Shown here piece after piece: positions 34,434 to 44,951 of a stretch of DNA of 64,000 bases. Source of the stretch: Torymus aiolomorphi. Taxonomy: Eukaryota; Arthropoda; Insecta; Hymenoptera; Torymidae. Numbering within the stretch: position 1 is the first letter of the stretch; each line of letters begins with the position of its first letter. The DNA lies in contig CM070877.1 of assembly GCA_036365515.1 (NCBI GenBank), forward strand, positions 7,201,001-7,265,000, in the 5' to 3' direction. Below the pieces are notes generated by a model that searched no databases, was not told the DNA's origin, and saw nothing but the letters and a program-made list of their open reading frames with translations. The position numbers were made by a program, and so were the translations under genes.

Positions 34434-35199
34434 CACTGAGAAAACTGTCGTAGGAAAATTTACTGAAAAACTAACAAAAATTACTATATTTGATAGCAAC
34501 GCGGGGATATAAGCAAATTATAAAAAATTTTGCTATAGTTCAGGAATATTTACAAGGTATCTTAATAATTTTTACTACTACACATAGCAAAAAGTGCCCT
34601 CTACATGTAGTACTTATTGCGTGCACGCCGGGAGCACGTGTCTGATTGAGGTTATGTTTCTCCCGCAATTTGAGATTATCTTCCTTTTAAGTTATCAAAA
34701 ACATCGACAATATCGATTCAGTTGTTTTATTTTTACGTTGTGCAGGTGAGCTATGAGTTATTTCTTTATATTATCATAGTTATTTATTGCTATCAAATAA
34801 TCAACAAAGTTCTCTCGTAAGCGAAGGTAGCCAATGTATCAGTTCCAAAATTTTGTACTCAAGAAGCTCACGTGGGTAAGAGGTTAGCGCGTCTGCCTAG
34901 CGTGCGGAGGGTCCAGGGTTCGAATACACAACCACCGTAAAAAAAAAATTTTTATTTCCTTATTTATTTCTTGTATAGCTAAATTTAATTAATAATATAT
35001 TAAATATTGTATAAATATTAGGTATCCTATAGATATAAACTCATGAAAATCAATTTTTTTTAAGTTTAAGCTTGGCTACAAAAATTACTATATTAGTTAG
35101 CAAAAGTACCTAAATTTCCATGATATCCCATCGTTGCTATAAAAAATAGTAATTTTTATTAGCTTTTCAGTAAATTTTCCTACGACAGTTTTCTCAGTG
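34434..35199. mobile_element. TA-flanked MITE I (766 bp)
   Basis: The ends CACTGAGAAAACTGTCGTAG and CTACGACAGTTTTCTCAGTG are perfect inverted repeats, continued by GAAAATTTACTGAAAA. TATA is present on both outer sides, so TA is the probable target duplication. The interior carries a tRNA-like segment (34862-34948) with a following A-run. No coding. Confidence 0.87.
34862..34948 (+). other. tRNA-Ala-like SINE head
   Basis: GGGTAAGAGGTTAGCGC resembles an A box. TCTGC-CTAGCGT-GCGGA forms an anticodon arm with AGC (alanine). AGGGTTCGAAT is a B box. The T-stem partner is lost and an A-run follows, as in tRNA-derived SINEs. It sits inside MITE I. Confidence 0.6.
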
Positions 35200-35515
35200 T
35201 ATAGTTACAGCTTTTGTTGTTGTTTTTCTCGTGAATCTGCGACGCATCTATCAAGCGATTCCCGTTTTGAAAGATCCACGTAAATTGACCTCAGATGTTA
35301 AAAATTTACATGTTGAATACAATCTAAAGCATTTTCTTTTTATTAGTACATATAGGTATAAATGCTAATTTTATGCTTAAATTATACTTTATATTTTGAG
35401 TAATAATGCAGAACTTTATGTATATGTTAAAAGGAAACGCATCTCCGAATACTGTTTAAGTACATCTTTTTTTCCATTTATTGATTTTTGTAAAGTCCAA
35501 AACCACAATAAAAAG

Positions 35516-36786
35516 CAGTGTTGTAAAAATGGTTAATTATCCATTGATAATTGATAACTAAATTATAATTATGATCAATCTAATTAATAACTAAATTTTC
35601 ATTTTCAAGTACATTTAATCTAATTGACACTGAAAATTTAGTTATCAATTAGATTAAATCTAATTGAAAATGAAAATTTAATTATGAATAAGATAATTGA
35701 AAATAGAAATTTAATTATCAACTGGATTTAATCTAATTGAAAATGGAAAATTTTATTATCTATTAGATTTAATCTAATTGAAAATTTGAAATTTTATCAA
35801 TTAAACTGTAATTTTCATTACTTTTTAGTTAACTAAATCAATTATTATAGTCAATCGAATTGATAAATATTGAAAACGAAAATTGAGTTATCAATTAGAT
35901 TTAATCTAATTAAAAATAAAAATTTAATTATCAATTAGATTTAGTCTAATAGAAAATTGAAATTTAATTATCAATTAAACTGAAAATTCCATTACTTTGA
36001 CGTCCGCAACGGTTGCGAACTTAATTCTTTTGTTTAGTTTAATTTTTGTTGGAAATTAGTCGAGCACGACTTTTTCCCCGAAAACCGTCTACGTCGCCCA
36101 CCCCGCGAGCTTCGGAGAAGCTCGCGTCACGACTTGGCCGACGGGCCGCACCCTCTAAGCGGGGTTGGGGACCGAGCGGCCCGCGAGCGCGGCCCAAGCT
36201 GCAGCCGATCTGCACATCTTTTACGCCGCCCGGCGGCAGCCAATCAGCGAGCGCCGTCGCTCGCCCCCTAACCGCACCGAGGTATTTTGTTGAATCCAGA
36301 ATTTCGGAGCAGGACTCGGCCTCCGCGTTCCGCCGGAGAAGGACCTCCGGGTCCTCGCCAGGCTCTCGCCTCCTCGCCAACAGCGACTGCGTCGCTATCG
36401 GCGCATGGAGTGTCCTGACCCTCGCCCAGTGCGGACGTCCGTCCGCGCAAGGGCAAAAAGGGGTGACACCTCGAGCCACGCTCGATGTCACCAAGACACT
36501 CCAGGAACACCCTGGTGAGAGTCTCGCGAGCCCGCGAAAACTACGCGACCGCGAGTCACCGCGCCCCTCATCATTTTTTTTTTACTTATGTTTTTTTTTT
36601 ACTATTTATTTAATTACCTTTTTTTTGTGTGTCATTCACTGCTCTACCGTTCACTCGAAGTTTTATTTTTAATTTAAACATTTTTGTACATATCTTATTA
36701 ATTCAGCCTAACCTACCCTTTTTCCTCATGCTCTCCGCCGACTGCTGAGTTTACGTCAACTTTTTAGTTAATTTTTTACAACACTG
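35516..36786. mobile_element. Non-autonomous hAT element with GC-rich cargo (1,271 bp)
   Basis: The ends CAGTGTTGTAAAAA and TTTTTACAACACTG are inverted repeats of the standard hAT form (CAGTGTTG). The 8-bp direct duplication ATAAAAAG lies at 35508-35515 and 36787-36794. The first half (35520-35995) is an array of AATTAGATTTAATCTAATT/TTGATAA-type words. The second half (36000-36560) is GC-rich with overlapping long frames on both strands (208 codons plus, 151 minus), neither resembling a known protein. The first 200 bp of that GC-rich part is also present at 7030-7260. No hAT transposase. Confidence 0.9.
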
Positions 36787-36944
36787 ATAAAAAGATATAA
36801 CACATATTGATTAATTTTATTTATATTAAAACATATACCCAAATCTTTGTATTCAATAGTCAAAGCAGACGTTAACAATACACAATGAATTGCATAATAA
36901 CAATATATTGAAGGGCTCAGGTGCAATACCTTCCCAGTCCAAAG

Positions 36945-38230
36945 ACCGTTGCCAATTCATTGGCACGTAGTTTCCTCAAACTTAAATTACTGATTCCTTT
37001 AATTAATTTTTAATTCCAATATTTAAAATTTAATACTTTATTTTGGACGGTGAGACTATGTTAAATGGTTTCTGGCTTCTTATTTTTACTCTTTCTATTT
37101 TTTATCATTAAAAAGCAATTATTATTATACAATTTTATATTTTACAAAAAAAAACCACAAAAAACACAAATAAAAAATTATCACCACGACCAGATATTCG
37201 AGAATAAAAATTTTTTTTTCATGTTTTTTAATACTGATATCTCAGAGAATATTTGATCAATTTGAAATTTTAACCAATTATTAGAATTATTTATTACAAT
37301 ATTTAGTTAAATTTTCAAGACATTTTTATAAAACCTTTTTTTTTCTGAAAAACAAATGAAGATAATCTCTTCAAATTTTAATCAAATATAGTCTTCAATG
37401 AGTTTAATAAGTGGTTAAAATTTTAAGTCGATAAATCAAGTATTCTCTGAGAAAACGCGATTCGAAAATTAAACAAAAAATTTTTAACCACAAATATCTT
37501 TTTCCGTAATGGACCGATTTTTTTGGGTAACAAACTCGATCTGAAGGTGTATAAAAGCTACATCTGTGCAAAATTTCAGAACGATTGAATAACTTTACTC
37601 TCGTTATCGTGCGACAACGAAAACGCAAATTTTTTCTAAAATAACTTTTTCTAAAAAACAAATGAAGATAATTTCTTAAAATTTTAACCAAATATAGTCT
37701 TTAATGAGTTTAATAAATGGTTAAAATTTCAATTCGATAAATAAAATATTTTTTGAGAAATTAATTTATGAAATATAAAAACATTTTCCTTAATAACAAA
37801 TGACAGAGTGAAGATAATTTAAATCTTAAAAAAAGAAAATATAGGTAATTTAAATAAAACTTTCAAGAAAAGTTCATTATATTATGTAATAATGGCTGTA
37901 AGATATAAAAGAATCAAAATAAATAAAAATCCAAAATCGTTTTTTTTGTTATAAAAAAAAGAAAATCAATAAAAACTCAAGTCCATCAGGGTACCAAGTT
38001 TTTTTCGCGAGACGAGGAGAATAGTCTTTTTCCGACGAAAATAGGTCGATTCGTTTCCGTAATATAAAGAGTTTACACACACATACACGAAAAAAAAATT
38101 TCTCAAAATCAACAAATATCGACATATATCGCCTTGAAACATCTTTTTGAACATTTTTTGTCCCGAAAATTTTTTTCACCGTTACAAAGCTTCCTCTATG
38201 AGGAAGTAATAAATTTTTAGTCAAGACCAA
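36945..38230 (-). repeat. Dispersed repeat R1.4, inverted copy
   Basis: Read on the minus strand, the order matches 1440-1860 (from 38230 down to about 37800), then 5034-5053 joined directly to 5793-6000, then a 311-bp-type unit, then 6860-7010. It therefore gives an uninterrupted version of sequence that is split by insertions on the left side of the window. At about 37785-37795 it has an intact TTAA where the other copy carries two MITEs. Non-coding. Confidence 0.75.
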
Positions 38231-38391
38231 AAAGTTAATTTTTGAAAATTTTAGGATCTAATTATGCGAAAACGAACATTAAAAAATTTTTTTTTGATAA
38301 AAAAATACTACTTAAAACAAATCAAAAAGTTGCCAAGTGCACGTCATTTTTTTAGTTTTATTTTTTTACTTAAATAGTATATTACATACCT

Positions 38392-38506
38392 AGGCCGGTA
38401 AAATAAGAAATGTCTCAGATCACATGTAATTGTCGGCCGAGGCGAAGCCGAGGTTGACAAACATGTGATCTGAGGCTTTCTTTTTTACCGGCCAAGGTGT
38501 GTATAC
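38392..38506. mobile_element. Short hairpin element with GAGGCGAAGCCGAGG tip
   Basis: GGCCGGTAAAATAAGAAA pairs with TTTCTTTTTTACCGGCC, and CTCAGATCACATGT with ACATGTGATCTGAG. The loop region is CGGCCGAGGCGAAGCCGAGG, itself self-complementary. A separate imperfect inverted repeat (GGCGCCGGAAAGC/GCTTTCCAGCC) follows at 38523-38583. Confidence 0.75.
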
Positions 38507-38589
38507 TATTTTTCTGCCCGACGGCGCCGGAAAGCAGCAACTTCGTTTCGCGCAGCGGCCGTAAAGTTGGCGCTTTCCAGCCGGAGGAC

Positions 38590-40560
38590 AGAAAAAACAA
38601 AGTTTTGATTTTCCACCACTGATGAACACAAGTTGTGTTTGGTTGATCGAAATGATGAAATAGTAAAATTTTAATAAAAACATACGGTTTATGCAAGAAC
38701 TCTTTTGCTTTTTTCTCAAAACTTTGTAAGATGATGGCCTTGGCAGCTATTGCATCTGAGCCCTTCATATTTTAGTGTCACGAAACAAAAGTACATTATA
38801 GTTATATTTCTTTTATATTATCTAGTTCTAATAACTAATTAATGACACCTCCAAAATCAGAAAAAAATTATAAGCTAAAATTTTCACAGTGATTTTTTAT
38901 CTTGCTGTAGATTTTTTTGATTCACCCGTATATCTTTGAGACTGAATAAGTGCCCAAGTTTAGTAAGCATTGCAGCTTACTTCGACAAACCCTGAAATTT
39001 CAGATTACGGCCTCGATAAAGTAAGCAGCAATGCTTACGGAACATGCGACACTAAAATCCAAACGTGCGCGGCTGTAATCCGAAAATCTACAACGTGAGA
39101 CAAAAATATCGTTATTATTATTTATTTAAACATTGTTTTTTCAGTATCATTATTTTCCAAAAGATATCATTTTTGTGAACACGGTTTGTAATAAACAAAA
39201 ATTAATATACTAATATGTGCATTGAAAATGTTTAAGCCGAGTTTTATTTCGTTCAGAAGAAATATAATTTCTGGATGAAGGCTTTGAGAGAACTTCTCAT
39301 TTTATTTGTCGAATCATAATACCTAAACGAGACCGACTTTTTGAAGAAGCTAGGTGTGCGAATCTGACCGCTGCCGTGATTAGCGAGGTCGACTTCTTAA
39401 ATAAGATGATAAACTTGTTGATCTAGATGCGTCTCGAATTTTCTGAACGGGGCGGCGCACGTTGACGTTGGTATCGACCTTGATTTTCTGATAAGATCTT
39501 CCTGAGAAAAGTGCTCCATTGAAATCGATATGGAACTTCTGAAACGAAAATCAGCTCTACATGTTGGTATTTCATACTATGACACGTGTTTTCCGTTTAG
39601 ATCTATTCACTTTTTCATGGTTTCGGTGAGTTTGTTTCTCTGAATGCAACGGTTCTGAGAAAACGGGAACAAAACTGTGCTATGATCGCGCCCGTTTAGA
39701 AGCACTTCATATATATACGCCTTCTATACATTAAATTTATAGGATTAATTTCATATAAAATAAATGATACTTTATTATATATGTATTTAATACGTACGAT
39801 AATGAGCTCTTCTCGCAGATTAATATTGTAGAGTGATAATTAATGATTCCGGTGTCCCACGGCGCAATGCCAGAATGTATAAAACTATCTAAAAAGGTGC
39901 CATTTTCACAATGACTAGTTTTTGTGCATCGCACGACAAGCTGCTAATGGCACCAATAATAATTATAACAGTTGAATATAAAACTTGTAATTGAAAAATT
40001 AATGGGTAAATGCGAGAAAAATCATATAATATACTTATGCAAAATTTGTTTAAACTGTATATCTTATCATGCCCATATTTTTCTACTGGTAATAGATTTC
40101 TGTACAAATGAAGAAAAGCGCTATCTACAAGAGGTAGTTATGGCGTTTCTTCATTTATACGAAAGTATAAATATAAGATAAAAAAGACATAAGGCTGTGA
40201 CATCTAGCCTTAATGTAATACATTAACATTAACATGTTAATTAATGTAACACATATAATCTCTGTGAACGAGGCTGCTCATATAATTATGATTAAGCTTT
40301 GCTTCCTAGAAGCTCGTTTGATCGTTCAATTATTTCTAACAAAACGTCGAGTTTCAAATGCACGTTTATCAGTACAAAAGAACTGTGAAGTACCTTGGTA
40401 AACAAAATAGAACTCGGCATTTAGACGGTGATTCAGAATTTTTTTAATTATACGAAATGCAAAAGCATTGCTAATTCTACTATTCAGAGTGAGAAAAACG
40501 ACGCTGCCTCGCGATCTTGTTCGGCGCTCTTCCGCCTCACCGTCATATACTTCATTGTAA
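38590..40560. other. Unassigned stretch
   Basis: No gene or repeat with support. Frames of 60-120 codons near 39737-40181 and 40326-40688 overlap on both strands. Confidence 0.4.
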
Positions 40561-40579
40561 GGATTGGTTGCACGCATTT

Positions 40580-40798
40580 CGTTATGGGTTTCTATATGGA
40601 TTTCCGTATAGATTTCCATATAGATTTCCGTATACCGTATATAGCATTTTGGACGGATTTCGATGTGGATTTCTATATGGATTCCCATATAGAAATGTTT
40701 ATATGTGGACGAATTTCCATATAGATTTCCATATGGATTTCGGTAAAGTATATAGCATTATGGACGGATTTCCATATGGATTTCCATACGGAAATGAT
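40580..40798. repeat. Word array of GGATTTCCATAT type
   Basis: At least twelve degenerate copies of ATGGATTTCC or ATAGATTTCC occur, with a few in inverse form (GGAAATG). A longer direct repeat GTATATAGCATT.TGGACGGATTTC lies at about 40635 and 40748. It encodes Met-Asp-Phe-His-like artefacts. The core word is the same as in the elements at 49435-50024 and 50574-58566. Confidence 0.85.
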
Positions 40799-40804
40799 GA
40801 CTAA

Positions 40805-41832
40805 TCAAATATGACTAAAGGTATGTAATAACAATTGATAAACTAAACACTATTTATTCTGTTTTTATTATACATAAACATTTTTTTCTTCAAATTTTAC
40901 TAAACATTTATGCATTTTTCTCATTTTATTGAGAGAAAATTTGACCTCAGTTACAATACTTTATTGTTTCATTTTATAAATGAAAAAAAAATTATCGTGT
41001 ACCTTGATTTTTTTAAATTGTTTATTTTATTAAAGTTTACTTTTTGCTATGGGTTACATTTTATACAAGGCTTTTTTGAAATTTTGATATCAAATTATTC
41101 TATGTTTTTGATCCTTTCTTAATATAAAATGAGGTGTATAAAAGTAACGTAATATAGAAAATGAATACAACAAAAGAATGAAAAAACAAGCAAATTTCAG
41201 TAGATCAATTATTGAAGTGATAGTAGTGCAACATAATAATAAGCATTCTATTTTTTTTCAAGGTAGAAAATACTTCAATAACTTTGAATATCACTTGTTA
41301 TATATTTAGAGACTTGAAATAATTTATATTTTCAACAAGTTTATCATTCATAGAATTAAATTTCTCTCCACCACTTGAATTTTTATTTTATTAAAGAAGC
41401 TAGAAGTTGTAATAACTTCAGACGTTCTAAATTTGTATATTTTATCTTTATATTCAATCAACTAAACTAATTATATGAAAATATACAAGTTTTCCTTATA
41501 GCTACATGTAATACACACATAATCATTTCTATTCTTAAAATATACATGAAACAATATTATTTTACTATACTATGCTTTTTATACTAACCTAATTCTACAT
41601 GTCCTAATTACCATTGTCATGGAGAATACAAAATATCTGAAAAACGTAATCAACTAGTGTTTACAATATCGACTCTTCATAATTATATTATGAGAACAGA
41701 AAAGAATAAATTTCCCACATTGGCAAAAAGCACAACAAAAAATATTTACAAACTGCACAGCTGCATACAATGGATAACAATTATCCTGTTTCATTCCATA
41801 GCACTGAAATGCACTTTGTGTATTGTAAATGT
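40805..41832. other. AT-rich region including probable CNOT9 3' UTR
   Basis: The sequence directly left of the CNOT9 stop (41833) is AT-rich and free of inverted repeats, in contrast to most of the window. On the minus strand it would contain the 3' UTR. No decisive polyadenylation site is chosen. The 70-codon frame at 40910-41122 has no motif. Confidence 0.35.
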
Positions 41833-43245
41833 TTAAGAGGTAAGAGGAGACATTCCTATAGTTCTAGGATCTGCTTGACCTGGTTGAGGTGGACCTTGTT
41901 GTGGACCAGTTTCTAAATTTTTCAGTAGCTGACTCAACCAGTGCTCAGTTGACATATCTTCTTGCAAACACGTAGCAAATGTGTTATCTCTTAATTGATC
42001 TGGCAAGCATTGTCTCAAAGCTAATAGAGCGCTGAAAAAGTAGAAATATTTACCATGAATAAAAACTTATGTAATTAAATAATTATTTATTTTATTTTTA
42101 TTTTAATCAATAAACAGGCTAAAAGCCCATATACAGTGAAAATATACAAAAGTTGGTGTTGTTTTTATGAAATGTGTGACCCAATAGTTGCTTCACAAAA
42201 TAAGTGTAATTATTTAATAAAAAATTTGTTTGAAAAATAAATTTGTTAACATGTTACTGCATTAACTACTCTAGGACCTCATAAATACAATATCATTTTT
42301 ATAGGCCATATAAGTACAATGGGAAAGATAGAAATAAATACATATCAAATTTTTATATTTTAAAAACTTTTAATCTTACCGAGGATTATCAGACAGTCTT
42401 AAGTAACATCTAACTACATGTTTTAGAAGACGTGCGGAAGGGTCTTTAGCCAATGACAAAACCATTTTTCCTAATATCATTGCAACATGACTGAATCTGT
42501 CATAAGTCTGGCAGATGTAAGATAATCCACTATCATCCAGCAAAATTTTTTGTAATATAAATGTAGCCACTGTTTTACTAAGTTCAGAACCACTTTCCAT
42601 TATCCGTAAGCACAGCGGAATAATTTCGGTAGTTAATAGGAATGTAACAACCTCTTGTTCATCTGTTTTTACAAGTGCTCCAATCACTCCTAAACTGGTT
42701 AATCGTAGGTATTCAAAGGGTCGAGTTTTATTTACGGTGTGCAAAAAGGGATACAGGAACAATGGTATGTGTGCCTGAAAAATGATTGGATTTATTCATA
42801 AATTCGAAATTTTGAACTTAAATTCTAAATCTACCATTTTTTATAAGTTAATTTCAGAAATAATAGATACACCAGTCAAAATTATTGGACTATCTTAGTT
42901 TAGGACAATGTAATTCACCTGTAGGAACGCAGATCTGGTTTCTCTGTGACTTGCAAAGCACTGAAGTAGTGCCAAGGCATTACAGACCCTGTTACTTTGA
43001 TGAGCCGTCAGCGTGGCCGGATTAATTGCAGGATAAATATTAATAATTTCTTGCAGCAGTGATGCAACAGTACCAAATGAGTGCCAGAGCATGGGAGCAA
43101 GATCAGGTACGACTTCGCGCTTTTTGCTTAATTCGAAGAGAGCGTTCTGTCGGGTCTCTGGGTTCAATAGCTCGACAATCCATTGGTAAATTTTCTCACG
43201 GTCAATCGTTGTCTGTAAGGTTGCTGGACTCTGTTGCGAACTCAT
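41833..43245 (-). CDS. CNOT9: CCR4-NOT subunit CNOT9 (RQCD1/Rcd-1)
   Basis: Three exons on the minus strand: 43245-42919, 42774-42380 and 42031-41833. They are joined by consensus sites (donors GTGAAT and GTAAGA; acceptors TTTTTCAG) and give 306 codons against about 299 in human CNOT9. The product is a helical armadillo-like protein that sits in the cytoplasmic deadenylase complex, binds NOT1 and recruits mRNA-binding and GW182-type partners. Landmarks include [90 protein letters not shown] and [32 protein letters not shown]. The C-terminal tail after about residue 285 is Pro/Gln-rich and not conserved. The start is the first ATG of the frame ([10 protein letters not shown]). A P-like element lies 215 bp upstream of the ATG. 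Confidence 0.97.
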
Positions 43246-43459
43246 TATTCAAATATATAACCTCCAAACACTGACACCGAACTCTATGAGAGAATTATTC
43301 TTCAAAATAGGCTGCTTTGTATGTGTACAGCCGGTTTTTTTTTCTTTCTATAATTTAATGACTATAACTTGAGATCAATAAAAGACATTTACGATAATAC
43401 GGGAGGATAGAAATTATCACAATGTGCTGCTAGCTAACTAGTGCCTCTATAGACTCTAG
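43246..43459 (-). promoter_or_regulatory. CNOT9 upstream region and probable 5' UTR
   Basis: Only 214 bp separate the CNOT9 ATG from the inserted P-like element. The transcription start is expected here or within the element's right part; no TATA box is obvious. Confidence 0.4.
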
Positions 43460-44389
43460 CATGGTACAAGAAAACAAGGTATGGCATTGCGCATATTTAC
43501 TCAAGCGAACCAATCAGAGGCGAGCCCGTGATTACGTCATATGTTGGCGGGTTTTTTAAATAAAAAATTTGAATTGAAAATTATTTGTAGTAAATAATTA
43601 CTAAAAAAAATGTATTTTAAATACATATTATTACGAAATAGAGAAATAACACATGAAATTATGAAATAGTAAACTAATAGATGTAAAAACATTTAATGTA
43701 TATATTTATTAACAAAGATACATATACAAAAATATTTTAATAATTAATTATATATTTTCGCCATTTTTTTTGCTTTTGTTCTCAATTTATTTAAAAAAGA
43801 GTTTCTGTTTATGAGTCTTAGACGAATGTAAGTTCTAGTCCGTACAAAACATAACAATGCATCATCTTTAATAAAATCATTCTGTCCATTTGTTAATTTT
43901 ATGCGAGTTAATGCAGCCACTTTTTTGAAGATTTTTTTTTCTGAAGATAAATCATTGGGCCCATGGAATGCCGAAAAACTGTCCTCTAATACTTCTGCTA
44001 TTAATATGAACTCATCTGATGATTTGATAAGTCCACCTTTTGATAAATGGAAAAGTAAAATATCTTATATTTTCATCTTTTTGTTTTGTAGTTTTTTTTT
44101 GCAAAACTTTACGGAACAAGTTGGCATTTTTACGAAAAAGCAAATACGCCAATTTTGGAAATAGATAATACTTAATTGCGCCTTTTTTTAATACACTTAT
44201 ACACCCAATCTAAAATACCTTTGCTCCAAAATTTTTGTTTTTGTGTATTACACTTTACTATAGTTTTGCTGTGGGGAGAATGCATAAACTATAGTTTATT
44301 CCGCCATATTTGTGACGTCACCACGGGCCTGCGCGAACCGGACGAAAATGCGTCTGCCTAATGGACATACCTTGTTTTCTTATACCATG
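43460..44389. mobile_element. P-superfamily-like DNA transposon remnant (930 bp)
   Basis: The ends CATGGTACAAGAAAACAAGG and CCTTGTTTTCTTATACCATG are inverted repeats. The inverted similarity extends about 100 bp (GCCCGTG.T.ACGTCA...GGCGG against its complement). The 8-bp direct duplication GACTCTAG lies at 43452-43459 and 44390-44397. P elements are known for 8-bp duplications and ends starting CATG. The interior retains a C-terminal transposase fragment on the minus strand. Confidence 0.85.
43744..44068 (-). pseudogene. Transposase C-terminal fragment, P/THAP9-like
   Basis: The minus-strand frame reads FHLSKGGLIKSSDEF...LIAEVLEDSF, then KKVAALTRIKLTNGQNDF, then ALLCFVRTRTYIRLRLINR, and ends at a stop at 43744-43746. 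The GGL..SSDEF...E..F motif and the basic F.RTR.YIR.R.IN motif occur near the C terminus of P-element/THAP9-type transposases as I recall them. A stop upstream (near 44068) and the missing N-terminal two thirds show that it is not functional. The plus-strand 87-codon frame at 43901-44164 is a shadow of it. Confidence 0.6.
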
Positions 44390-44549
44390 GACTCTAGTGT
44401 CTAGTCTAGAGGTAATGTCATAGTAAACATAACCTGCACAGTGCACAGTATGTAGTATGTTGTTATGAGAGTAGAGAATATCTAGGGTCATTCTACAATG
44501 CTAATTTGCGTTGTGGATTAACCCTTCGGACGTTCGAACCTTACATTAG

Positions 44550-44804
44550 AGCGAATCCACATTGCGTGTTGTGCGTCGTGTGCCATCCGATTTGTGCCGT
44601 ACCAAAAAGAAAGTGTTGTTCGACACCTATGTAACCTGATGTAACTGTTATCTATGTTTGACATCTATGCTCTGTTCAATAAGAGAGTAGGACCTTCGTC
44701 TTTATCCTGTGGTAATAAGTATGTAGATGTCAAACAACACTTTCGTTTTGGTATGGCACAAATCGCACGGCACACGACGCACAGCATGCAATGTGAATTC
44801 ACTC
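44550..44804. mobile_element. TTAA-family MITE H2 (about 255 bp)
   Basis: The left end GAGCGAATCCACATTGC follows TTA(G); the right end GCAATGTGAATTCACTC precedes TTAA (44805-44808). Inner arms pair through GTGTTGTGCGTCGTGTGCC/GGCACACGACGCACAGC and AAAGTGTTGTTCGACA/TGTCAAACAACACTTTC. It shares its right TTAA with the next element. Confidence 0.75.
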
Positions 44805-44808
44805 TTAA

Positions 44809-44947
44809 CCTTTTAGCTGCGGGGCTGGTCCGTATATGGACCAGCAGTCAGGTCAGCGACTCTATCTGAAATATCCAGCGAATTATGTATACATTTTACA
44901 TATTCTGAGAGGTTAATTTGTACTGAAATTTCCCCGCAGCCTAAAGG
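44809..44947. mobile_element. TTAA-flanked piggyBac-like MITE J (139 bp)
   Basis: TTAA at 44805-44808 and 44948-44951. The ends CCTTTTAGCTGCGGGG and CCCCGCAGCCTAAAGG are inverted repeats of the CCCTTT-type typical of piggyBac-like elements. A short inner hairpin GGCTGGTCC.TATATGGACCAGC is present near the left end. Confidence 0.87.
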
Positions 44948-44951
44948 TTAA

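Noticed and set aside
36039..36672. Long frames on both strands of the GC-rich block (208 and 151 codons).
   Set aside because: High GC removes stops on both strands. No motif is seen, the segment lies inside a non-autonomous hAT element, and the end of the plus frame runs into a T-rich tract.
36945..38230. Right terminal repeat of one 36-kb element whose left terminal repeat would be at 1.4-7.0 kb.
   Set aside because: The intervening sequence contains many independent complete elements and no large-transposon genes, and no target duplication joins the two; two separate copies of a repeat explain it better.
40326..40804. Frames with repeated Met-Asp-Phe-His or Ile-Glu-Ile-His.
   Set aside because: They come from the GGATTTCCATAT word array. 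The same holds for frames at 50974-51327, 51799-52077, 57063-57341 and 57813-58166.
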